NCBI GenBank assembly: GCA_050744245.1
Contig: JBOGGX010000141.1
Location: 1-7,387, forward strand
Length of the DNA: 7,387 nucleotides
Reading direction: 5' to 3'
Source: JBOGGX01 sp050744245
Lineage (GTDB): Bacteria; Actinomycetota; Acidimicrobiia; Acidimicrobiales; JBOGGX01
In this document: positions 1 to 5,337 of the stretch, piece after piece
How positions within the stretch are numbered: position 1 is the first letter of the stretch
How the letters are laid out: each line of letters opens with the position of its first letter
Position numbers and translations under genes: made by a program
Notes under the pieces: model-generated
Told to the model about the DNA's origin: nothing
The model's input: the letters and a program-made list of their open reading frames with translations, nothing else
Databases searched by the model: none

Positions 1-139
1 GCCGAAGAAGAACCCGCCAACCGCCCCAGCAGGTCGCGGCCATCCCCGGAGCCTGGAGCGGCCACCGGCGAACCGTCCCTGGAGAGCGGCCTGACCTGCG
101 GTGCTCCGGTTAGATGGATACCCCCAAATCACCCTTGGG
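1..139. other. Left edge, no gene assigned
   Basis: I see no gene I can defend here. The frame that includes the GTG at 178 is open from base 1 with no ATG, GTG or TTG, and its first 100 bases have G/C-rich third positions. It could therefore be the tail of an upstream gene or chance openness. The other two plus frames stop at 92-94 (TGA) and 111-113 (TAG), either of which could end an upstream gene. A short inverted repeat (122-127 with 135-140, 7-nt loop) lies at the end and has no T-tract. Function unknown. Confidence 0.3.
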
Positions 140-192
140 GCCCGCATGATGATCGGAATGGACCCTCGGGAGGCCGCGTGAGGCGCACAGCA
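140..192 (+). repeat. 53-bp direct repeat, copy 1
   Basis: These 53 bases are identical to 525-577; the offset between copies is 385 bp. The block contains a GGGAGG Shine-Dalgarno motif (168-173), a GTG start (178) and the first five codons of the lipoprotein-like gene. Identity ends abruptly at both borders: the sequence before 140 is unrelated to that before 525, and the coding sequence after 192 is clearly diverged from that after 577. It may be a shared translation/leader element or a trace of recombination between the two copies. Confidence 0.9.
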
Positions 193-534
193 GTGCTCAG
201 TGCGCTCGTGATCGCCGTTCTCCTGGCCGCGGCGGCCTGCAATGGCGACGACGACGCGGCCGGGGCTACCACGACGGAGAACGAGCAGAGGCCACCACCA
301 CGACGGCCGCGCCGGCGACGACCGAGGCGACCACGACCACCCTCTCTCGCCGGAGGAAGAGGTGCCGGCCGCCGGAAACCATCGGCTTGGCCCCCGGTCC
401 CGATAGCGTCAACGAGGTTTTTGCACCCGGCCGACCGGTCCGGGCCGCCCGAGCCATACCAGCAGGTTGAGTGTGCAAGGCTTGGGGAACCATCCACCAC
501 ATGCCCCCGTTATGACCGTGACACGCCCGCATGA
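178..534 (+). pseudogene. Frameshifted lipoprotein gene, decayed paralogue of the next gene
   Basis: From the GTG at 178 the product starts with a basic end (RR), a hydrophobic stretch, and an Ala-Ala-Ala-Cys lipobox followed by NGDDD. This is the same plan as the intact lipoprotein at 563. The expected Thr/Ala linker and the start of the domain (LS-PEEEV-AA) are present but spread over three frames. The first shift lies at about 286-291 and the second at about 343-347, where a CT run carries two extra bases. After the second shift the frame matches LSAEEEVVAA of the intact copy up to about 373. Beyond that no similarity is visible. The unshifted frame reads an Arg/Pro-rich sequence to a TGA at 532-534 inside the second repeat copy. 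I read this as a truncated, frameshifted duplicate. A short secreted basic protein is possible but less likely. Confidence 0.65.
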
Positions 535-577
535 TGATCGGAATGGACCCTCGGGAGGCCGCGTGAGGCGCACAGCA
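525..577 (+). repeat. 53-bp direct repeat, copy 2
   Basis: Exact second copy of 140-192. It supplies the GGGAGG Shine-Dalgarno motif (553-558) and the GTG start (563) of the intact lipoprotein gene. If translated from further upstream in the same frame it would encode an N-terminal extension ending PSGGRVRRTA, but the ribosome binding site favours the GTG. Confidence 0.9.
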
Positions 578-1129
578 CTGGCCGTTGGGCTCGCCAGCGC
601 GCTGCTGCTCGCCGGGGCCGCCTGCACCGGCGACGACGATGACGCGGCCGGCGGCGACACCACGACGACGGGTGACGCCACCACGACCGCGCCACCAACG
701 ACAGCGGCGACGACCACCACCCTCAGCGCGGAAGAGGAAGTAGTGGCCGCCTACCGGGCGGCTATTGAAGCGTTCGCGGTCGCGTCGAACCCGCCCAATC
801 CTGATCACCCGCTTCTGGTGGAGAGAATGACAGGCCAGCAGCTCGACTTTGCCCGCTCGGCTTTGACTCAGCTCCGGGCGCTCAATACCGCGCACATCCT
901 GACGCCGGAGTTGCATCCAGGCGATGCCGTCATCACGGGTGACAACGCCGCCCTCACCGACTGTCTGGTCGATCACACGCGGGCGGTGGATCTCGCCACG
1001 GGAGCGCCAATCGGCGAGCCCGGAGAGACCGTGCTCCACGTTGATGTAGGCATGCAGCGCATCAGCGGCGTGTGGAAGCTCGCTGCTCAAACCCGGAGAA
1101 CCGACTCATGCGACCCATCAGACTCGTAG
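563..1129 (+). CDS. Secreted lipoprotein with Thr-rich tether, NTF2-like domain possible
   Basis: A 188-residue exported lipoprotein of unknown function. Residues 1-20 form a signal peptide (two Arg, then a Leu/Ala-rich core). The likely lipidated Cys is C21 in a LAGAAC lipobox, followed by an acidic patch and a Thr/Ala/Pro linker (about 29-53), a common wall-spanning tether. The folded part (about 55-180) opens with a helix (EEEVVAAYRAAIEAF), then NPPNPDHPLL, a DCLVD strand and a terminal GVWKLAAQ strand. That pattern resembles NTF2/SnoaL-like accessory domains; the fold call is inferred from pattern memory. C134 and C183 could pair. The GTG start is chosen because GGGAGG lies 4 nt upstream; an in-frame ATG at 512 would only lengthen the signal peptide. 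It overlaps the next gene by 22 nt, so the two are probably co-translated and may serve the pilus together. Confidence 0.8.
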   Translation: MRRTALAVGLASALLLAGAACTGDDDDAAGGDTTTTGDATTTAPPTTAATTTTLSAEEEVVAAYRAAIEAFAVASNPPNPDHPLLVERMTGQQLDFARSALTQLRALNTAHILTPELHPGDAVITGDNAALTDCLVDHTRAVDLATGAPIGEPGETVLHVDVGMQRISGVWKLAAQTRRTDSCDPSDS

Positions 1130-2016
1130 CATTCATCGGCCTGCTGCTCGCCCTCGCCGCGATCGGCCTCGTCCCGGCAAGTCCCGCGGCGGCCGGAGAG
1201 GATGACGACTGCGGACTTTGCCAGCTATCCCCGCCGTCGCCGACCGCGCCCGGTTTCGAGACGAGTGTGCGCTCGCAGGTGAATCGCTTGAACAACGGCG
1301 GTGCCGAGGGCGGAGGCCCGCCGCCATGCTCCGAGGAGGACTTGTTCGCCTTCTCGCCGAAGGATGGCGTGCCCGACCACGTCGGGCACCTGGCGTACGA
1401 ACCTCCGGACGCATCCCAGGACGTGCTCCGCAGTATCGGTAGCAACACGGCACCAGGCATGTACTTCCGGTTGAGTTGTTTCTTCGACAATGGCTTCGTC
1501 CCGGGCTATCCAGGGGTTCAGATCGATTTCTTCTCATTGATCAACCCGCAGAACTTGGCCCGGTTGGCGGTGGCCGAGGCGCTGACTCGGGTGCCGCCCG
1601 TCCAAGTGGGGATGAACCCGGTGGGCGACCAGCTCGTCAATCTGGAGACCTGGCTGTGGGTGGAGGGCGGTTCGACCCAGACGATCGTTGCACCGCCTCT
1701 GTCGGTGCCGGGGATCACGGTGAACGTCACCGTGAGTACCGGCGGCGTGTACTGGCGGATGGGCGACGGCGCCGAGTTCTTCTGTCAGGGCAGCGGCACG
1801 CCGTACGGGGCGGCCGCCGGGCCAAGTTGCTCACACACCTATCTCGAGTCGTCGGCCACCCGGCCCGCCGAGCGCTTCCAAGGCTCAGCGACCGTGACCT
1901 GGCTGGCCGAATACACGGTCAACGGTGACGGTCCGTTCCAGGTGGAGGACGCCGTGGTCCGCGAGACCCCGTTCTCGGTCCGAGTCGCCGAGGGGCAGGC
2001 GGTCATCGTCCGGTGA
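1108..2016 (+). CDS. Secreted PKD-like protein linked to Tad pilus genes
   Basis: A 302-residue exported protein. Residues 1-29 are a Sec-type signal peptide ending ASPAAA before an acidic mature start (GEDDDC). The middle carries NPVGDQLVNLETWLWVEGG (170-188). It is followed by a beta-rich region with WRMGDG (216-221), a Cys at 226, GTPY (230-233) and CSHTY (241-245), the spacing expected of a PKD/Ig-like fold. The chain ends VRVAEGQAVIV. From family knowledge, proteins with this LVNL-TWLW plus MGDG plus C-HTY layout recur beside actinobacterial Tad pilus loci; their role is not established. There are six Cys (35, 38, 74, 124, 226, 241), suggesting disulphides outside the cell. The ATG at 1108 has a GGAG motif 9 nt upstream, and the in-frame GTG at 1072 would spoil the signal peptide. 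It overlaps the lipoprotein gene and ends 7 nt before tadB. Confidence 0.8.
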   Translation: MRPIRLVAFIGLLLALAAIGLVPASPAAAGEDDDCGLCQLSPPSPTAPGFETSVRSQVNRLNNGGAEGGGPPPCSEEDLFAFSPKDGVPDHVGHLAYEPPDASQDVLRSIGSNTAPGMYFRLSCFFDNGFVPGYPGVQIDFFSLINPQNLARLAVAEALTRVPPVQVGMNPVGDQLVNLETWLWVEGGSTQTIVAPPLSVPGITVNVTVSTGGVYWRMGDGAEFFCQGSGTPYGAAAGPSCSHTYLESSATRPAERFQGSATVTWLAEYTVNGDGPFQVEDAVVRETPFSVRVAEGQAVIVR

Positions 2017-2023
2017 CCCGCCC

Positions 2024-2875
2024 GTGACCCTGGTCATCGCCCTGCTCGGGGTTCTCGTCGGCCTCGGCGTGGTGCTCCTCATCGTCGCCCTGCGGGGCAC
2101 CGAGCTCCGACCGGCCCGGGCGCCGAGAGAGGGCGACGTTGCGAAATCGATCAAGGTCGAGCACCTCCTCGTCCGGCTCGCCATCGGCGTGGTCGTCGGC
2201 GTGGTCGTCGCCCTCGTCACGGGTTGGCCGGTGGCCGCGTTGCTGCTCGGAGCCGTCGGCTTCCTCCTGCCGACCCTCGTGGGCGGGCGGGCCGCCCAGC
2301 TCGCCAAGATCGAGCGGGTCGAGGCCATCGCGGCCTGGGCCGAGATGCTGCGCGACACGATGGCCGGGGCGGGCGGGCTGGAGCAGTCGATCATCGCCTG
2401 CTCCGGGGTGGCGCCCCTGCCCATCCGGCGAGAGGTGCTCGGCCTCGCCGCCCGGCTCGAGCGGGACAAGCTGGCGCCCGCCCTGCGCGACTTCGCCAAC
2501 GAGCTCGACGACCCGACGGGCGACCTGGTGGTGGCCGCCCTGGTGCTGGCCGCGGACAAGAGCCCGAAGCGGCTGGGCGCGCTGCTCGGGATGCTGGCCC
2601 AGTCGGCCCGGGCCGAGGTCAACATGCGGCTGCGGGTCGAGGCCGGCCGGGCCAGGACCCGGACGTCGGTCAGGGTGGTCACCATCTCCACCGCGGTCTT
2701 CGTCCTCGGCCTCGTCATTCTCAACCGGTCCTACCTCGACGCCTACGACACGCTCCTGGGCCAGTTGGTGATGGCGCTCGCCGGCCTGTGCTTCGGCGGC
2801 GCCTTCTACTGGCTGGCGAAGGCGTCCAAGTTCGAGGCCGAGGAGCGCTTCCTCACGACGGGCGAAGCGGCGTGA
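2024..2875 (+). CDS. tadB: TadB-like pilus assembly platform protein (T2SSF domain)
   Basis: A 283-residue integral membrane protein of the type II secretion F/GspF family, one of two platform proteins of the Tad/Flp pilus machine. It has an N-terminal membrane helix (about 2-22), a basic loop, a helix pair (about 50-86), a cytoplasmic T2SSF domain (about 100-210, with the typical WAEMLRDTMAGAGGLEQSI opening), and two C-terminal helices (about 216-234 and 246-265). In the Tad system TadB works with TadC and the ATPase TadA at the inner membrane to drive pilin polymerisation. The GTG at 2024 is chosen because it begins right at the first hydrophobic helix and lies 7 nt after the previous stop. 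No clear Shine-Dalgarno motif is visible, so translation is probably coupled. The stop overlaps the tadC start by 4 nt (GTGA). The assignment to TadB rather than TadC rests on gene order and layout. Confidence 0.88.
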   Translation: MTLVIALLGVLVGLGVVLLIVALRGTELRPARAPREGDVAKSIKVEHLLVRLAIGVVVGVVVALVTGWPVAALLLGAVGFLLPTLVGGRAAQLAKIERVEAIAAWAEMLRDTMAGAGGLEQSIIACSGVAPLPIRREVLGLAARLERDKLAPALRDFANELDDPTGDLVVAALVLAADKSPKRLGALLGMLAQSARAEVNMRLRVEAGRARTRTSVRVVTISTAVFVLGLVILNRSYLDAYDTLLGQLVMALAGLCFGGAFYWLAKASKFEAEERFLTTGEAA

Positions 2876-3780
2876 CTGCCGCCCTCCTTCTGGGCCTGGT
2901 CTTCGGCTTTGCCGCCTTCGCCACCTGGCGGCTCCTGTTCCCGCCCACGCCGCCGCTGTCGGCCGCCATCGCCCGGCTGCAGCGCCGCAACGAGCTCACC
3001 CGGATCACCTCGGCCGGCGAGGAGCACGACGTGAGCGATCTGGTCGGGCGCACGCTGGGCGCCTCGCTCGGGCGGATGATGACCGGTCTGGGTCTGCGCC
3101 TCGACCGCCTCGAGCCCGACCTGCGCCTGCTCAACCGGACCCTCGAGCAGCATCTCGGTCAGAAGGTGCTCCTCGCCTTCTTCGGGCTGGCCCTGCCCCA
3201 ACTGGTCGTGCTGGCGATGTACCTGGCGGGCACGCCGGTCGGCCTGCCGATCCCCATGGTCGTGAGTCTGGGCTTGGCGCTCGTGTTCTTCTTCGTCCCC
3301 GACCTGACCCTCCGGTCGGAGGCCAACGCCCGGCGCGACGCCTTCCGGCACGCCCTCGGCTCGTTCCTCGACCTCGTCGTGATCTCACTGGCCGGCGGCG
3401 CGGGCGTCGAGAGCGCCCTGCGCGACGCCGCCGCCATCGGGCGCGGTTGGGCCTTCGCCCAGCTCCGTCAGGCCCTCGACGTCGCCACGCTCACCGGCGA
3501 GACCCCGTGGGCCGCACTCACTCGGCTGGGCGACGAGCTCGGGGTGAGCGAGCTGGCCGAGCTGTCGGCCAGCGTGTCGCTGGCCGGGACCGAGGGGGCG
3601 CGCGTGCGCGACTCGCTGGCGGTCAAGGCCACGTCGCTCCGTGACCACGCGCTGGCGCAGGCCGAGAGCGAGGCCCAAGCCAGCACCGAGGCCATGGCCC
3701 TGCCCGTCGTGCTGCTGTTCGTCGGCTTCCTCATCCTCATCGGCTACCCGGCGGTCGACGCCATCCTGGGACAGTTCTGA
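2872..3780 (+). CDS. tadC: TadC-like pilus assembly platform protein (T2SSF domain)
   Basis: A 302-residue membrane protein and partner of TadB. It has an N-terminal helix (about 3-23), a soluble segment with LDRLEPDLRLLNRTLEQH (about 78-94), a helix pair (about 97-118 and 124-145), a T2SSF domain (about 155-270) with SFLDLVVISLAGGAGVESAL, and a final helix (about 275-293). This is the usual TadC arrangement. The GTG at 2872 overlaps the tadB stop by 4 nt, which argues for tight translational coupling and equal amounts of both platform proteins. After its TGA there is a 17-nt gap with a strong ribosome binding site for the pilin gene. No lesion is seen. Confidence 0.88.
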   Translation: MTAALLLGLVFGFAAFATWRLLFPPTPPLSAAIARLQRRNELTRITSAGEEHDVSDLVGRTLGASLGRMMTGLGLRLDRLEPDLRLLNRTLEQHLGQKVLLAFFGLALPQLVVLAMYLAGTPVGLPIPMVVSLGLALVFFFVPDLTLRSEANARRDAFRHALGSFLDLVVISLAGGAGVESALRDAAAIGRGWAFAQLRQALDVATLTGETPWAALTRLGDELGVSELAELSASVSLAGTEGARVRDSLAVKATSLRDHALAQAESEAQASTEAMALPVVLLFVGFLILIGYPAVDAILGQF

Positions 3781-3781
3781 C

Positions 3782-3789
3782 AAAAGGAG
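3782..3789 (+). promoter_or_regulatory. Strong ribosome binding site of the pilin gene
   Basis: AAAAGGAG ends 8 nt before the ATG at 3798. It is the clearest Shine-Dalgarno site in the operon and sits in one of the few gaps between Tad genes. Family knowledge says the major pilin is needed in large excess over the assembly proteins, which fits a stronger site here. Confidence 0.75.
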
Positions 3790-3797
3790 ACTTACCC

Positions 3798-4001
3798 ATG
3801 TTCACCGAGGTCCGAGTGCTCCTCCCTCTGATGCAGGCCCTGTGGGGCCGGTTGAAGGATCTGAGGGCGGACGATCGCGGCATGACCACGGAGGCGGTCA
3901 TCGTCACCGCGTTCCTGGCCGCCCTCGCCATCGGCGCCACCGCGATCATCACGATCAAGGTCACCCAAGCGGCCAACGACATTGACGTTCAAACCCCCTA
4001 G
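3798..4001 (+). CDS. flp: Flp-type prepilin (major pilus subunit)
   Basis: A 67-residue small prepilin. A 28-residue leader with charged residues (LKDLRADDRG) ends at G28, followed by MTTEAVIVTAFLAALAIG and one hydrophobic helix (about 33-53), then a short polar tail ending DVQTP. A prepilin peptidase would be expected to cut after G28, and TadB/TadC would polymerise the mature chain. Position between tadC and the TadE-like genes, small size and motif all match Flp. Oddities: the conserved Glu is at +4 instead of the usual +5, and the residue after it is Ala, not the Tyr often found in Flp. The leader is long. The 20-nt overlap with the next gene suggests coupling. An alternative is that it is a minor pseudopilin and the major pilin lies elsewhere. 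Confidence 0.82.
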   Translation: MFTEVRVLLPLMQALWGRLKDLRADDRGMTTEAVIVTAFLAALAIGATAIITIKVTQAANDIDVQTP

Positions 4002-4413
4002 AACGGGCTCGCCTCGGCGCGGCCGGGGCGACGAGGGGGCGGTGACGACCGAGTTGGTCATCATCGCGCCCCTGTTCTTCCTCATGATGTTGTTCCTGGT
4101 TCACGTCGGCCTCTGGCTCCACGCGGTCAACGTCGCCAGCTCGGCGGCCCAGGAGGCGGCGTCGGTCGCTCGGGCCCTGGGCGGAACCGAGGCCGCGGCC
4201 GAGGCCAGAGGTCGCGAGTTCATGGAGTTGACGTCGGGCCGGCTTTGGCGCGGTGCGCCGAGCGTCGACGTCACCTACGTCGACGGCGGCCAGGAGGCCA
4301 GGGCCGAGATCACCGGGACCATCGAGGGTCCGCTCATCGACTTCGACGTGGTCGAGGTGTCGCAGGGCCCGGTGGAGGGCTTCCGTGGTCCCGGGGAGGA
4401 GCCGAACCCGTGA
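3982..4413 (+). CDS. TadE-like minor pseudopilin 1
   Basis: A 143-residue single-pass protein of the TadE family. A basic leader (RTGSPRRGRGDEG) ends at G19, then AVTTELVIIAPLFF with Glu at +5 (E24) and a hydrophobic helix (about 25-47). After it comes an Ala-rich helix with AAQEAASVARALGG (55-68), typical of TadE, and a beta-type C-terminal region. TadE-like proteins are processed by the prepilin peptidase and support or join the pilus. The TTG at 3982 is the only start that preserves the full leader; a GTG at 4041 would remove the cleavage site. TTG has no obvious Shine-Dalgarno motif and lies inside flp, so it probably depends on flp translation. The stop overlaps the next start by 4 nt. 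Confidence 0.8.
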   Translation: MTFKPPRTGSPRRGRGDEGAVTTELVIIAPLFFLMMLFLVHVGLWLHAVNVASSAAQEAASVARALGGTEAAAEARGREFMELTSGRLWRGAPSVDVTYVDGGQEARAEITGTIEGPLIDFDVVEVSQGPVEGFRGPGEEPNP

Positions 4414-4850
4414 GGCGGCGTCGGGCCAGGGGCGATCGCGGGTCGGTGACCACCGAGATGGTGATCATCACGCCGTTCATCCTCCTGCTCGTGCAGTTCC
4501 TGGTCTTCAGCGGTCGCTTCGTCGACGCCCGCAGCGACGTCGTGTCCGCCTCCCGAGATGCGGCCCGAGCGGCGTCGATCCAGCGCAGCGAGGCCAACGC
4601 CCGGACCGTCGCCAGCCGGACGGTCGACGCCACCCTCGACGGCGAAGGGATCCGGTGCCGGCCCGAGGCCGACCCGAACGTGTGGTTCAGCGGGCCCCAC
4701 GGCAACGTCTTCGCTCCGGGCAACTTCATCCACGTCGAGGTCACCTGCGGGGTGCGCATCTCCGATCTCGCCTGGCTCGACATCCCCGGCACCCGCTCGA
4801 GCACGGTCGAGTCGGTCGAGATCATCGACGTCTTCCGCGGGGGCGGGTGA
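4410..4850 (+). CDS. TadE-like minor pseudopilin 2
   Basis: A 146-residue single-pass TadE-family protein. The very basic leader (RRRRARGDRG) ends at G11, followed by SVTTEMVIITPFILLLVQF with Glu at +5 (E16) and one membrane helix (about 17-34). The rest is an Ala/Arg helix (about 38-75) and a small beta region with C83 and C113, which could pair outside the cell. The GTG at 4410 overlaps the preceding stop (GTGA), and a purine-rich GGGGAGGAG lies about 8 nt upstream, so this start is well supported. The leader and VTTE motif are so close to those of the preceding gene that the two probably arose by duplication, although their C-terminal parts differ. Confidence 0.82.
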   Translation: MRRRRARGDRGSVTTEMVIITPFILLLVQFLVFSGRFVDARSDVVSASRDAARAASIQRSEANARTVASRTVDATLDGEGIRCRPEADPNVWFSGPHGNVFAPGNFIHVEVTCGVRISDLAWLDIPGTRSSTVESVEIIDVFRGGG

Positions 4851-5284
4851 TGCAACCCGACGACGACCGCGGGGCGGTGACCGCCTTCGCCATCGTCTTC
4901 ACCGTGACCGTCATCTTCGTCTTCGGCCTCGTCTGGGACGGCGGACGGTTGCTGGCCGCCCAGCGCCAGGCCGACAACCAGGCCGCCAGCGCGGCCCGGG
5001 CCGCAGCCCAGGCCATCGACATCGACGCCTTGCGGAACGGCCAGACCACGAACCTGCTCGACTTCAACCTGGCCCAGCAGAATGTCTGTTCGTACGCGGC
5101 CACGATCGGCCGGGGCTGCGGCGAGTTCGGCCTATCGGCGACCCGGGGCGGCACCGCGGTCACCGTGACCCTCGAGATCCCGGTGACCTTCATCGTCATC
5201 CCGGGCGCGAGTCGCACCGCCAGGGGCGAGGGCACGGCATGCACGGAGATCGGGCTCAACGACCCGATCGTCGCCTGCATCTGA
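4850..5284 (+). CDS. TadG-related pilus-associated protein
   Basis: A 144-residue single-pass protein. The short acidic leader (MQPDDDRG) precedes AVTAFAIVFTVTVIFVFGLVWDGGRLL and an Ala-rich helix (QRQADNQAASAARAAAQAID). The membrane helix followed by D-GGR-L and the Ala/Arg helix is the pattern of TadG/TadE-related proteins in actinobacterial Tad operons. It lacks the Glu at +5 (Phe instead), so processing by the prepilin peptidase is doubtful. It has no von Willebrand-type domain seen in long TadG proteins. Four Cys (80, 90, 131, 143) lie in the outer part and could form two disulphides. The ATG at 4850 shares one base with the previous stop (TGATG); a GTG at 4847 is the adjacent alternative. 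It is the last gene of the operon. Confidence 0.78.
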   Translation: MQPDDDRGAVTAFAIVFTVTVIFVFGLVWDGGRLLAAQRQADNQAASAARAAAQAIDIDALRNGQTTNLLDFNLAQQNVCSYAATIGRGCGEFGLSATRGGTAVTVTLEIPVTFIVIPGASRTARGEGTACTEIGLNDPIVACI

Positions 5285-5288
5285 ACGA

Positions 5289-5305
5289 ACCGACCGAAGG
5301 TTGGT
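5289..5305. terminator. Short hairpin after the Tad operon, weak terminator candidate
   Basis: Seven bases (5289-5295, ACCGACC) can pair with 5299-5305 (GGTTGGT) across a GAA loop, with one G-U pair. It starts 5 nt after the last Tad stop codon. There is no T-tract, so it would not be a classical intrinsic terminator; it might protect the 3' end or mean nothing. Confidence 0.3.
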
Positions 5306-5337
5306 GACGCGCGGCGGGCTCGGCGCATAGAGAGGGG

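Noticed and set aside
122..140. Inverted repeat CCCCAA/TTGGGG as a terminator
   Set aside because: Six-base stem, seven-base loop and no T-tract; such repeats are frequent by chance in GC-rich DNA.
467..562. Earlier start for the lipoprotein (467 or ATG 512)
   Set aside because: Neither has a convincing ribosome binding site, and the extension puts a long polar stretch before the signal peptide; GTG 563 has GGGAGG at good spacing.
650..725. Thr-codon repeats as a CRISPR-like or tandem-repeat element
   Set aside because: Short imperfect ACC/ACG codon runs encoding a lipoprotein linker; no spacers or regular units.
266..1090. Minus-strand open frame (274 codons) opposite both lipoprotein genes
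   Set aside because: The intact lipoprotein on the plus strand has a signal peptide, lipobox and RBS; the opposite frame is Arg/Gly/Val repeats mirroring the Thr codons.
1885..2724. Long minus-strand open frame (279 codons) opposite tadB
   Set aside because: It is Arg/Ser/Thr-rich low-complexity sequence created by the GC-rich codon bias of tadB; it shows no domain or plausible start site.
2139..2771. Second plus-strand frame inside tadB, 210 codons
   Set aside because: Ser/Pro/Arg/Trp-rich shadow in another frame of tadB, with no family resemblance.
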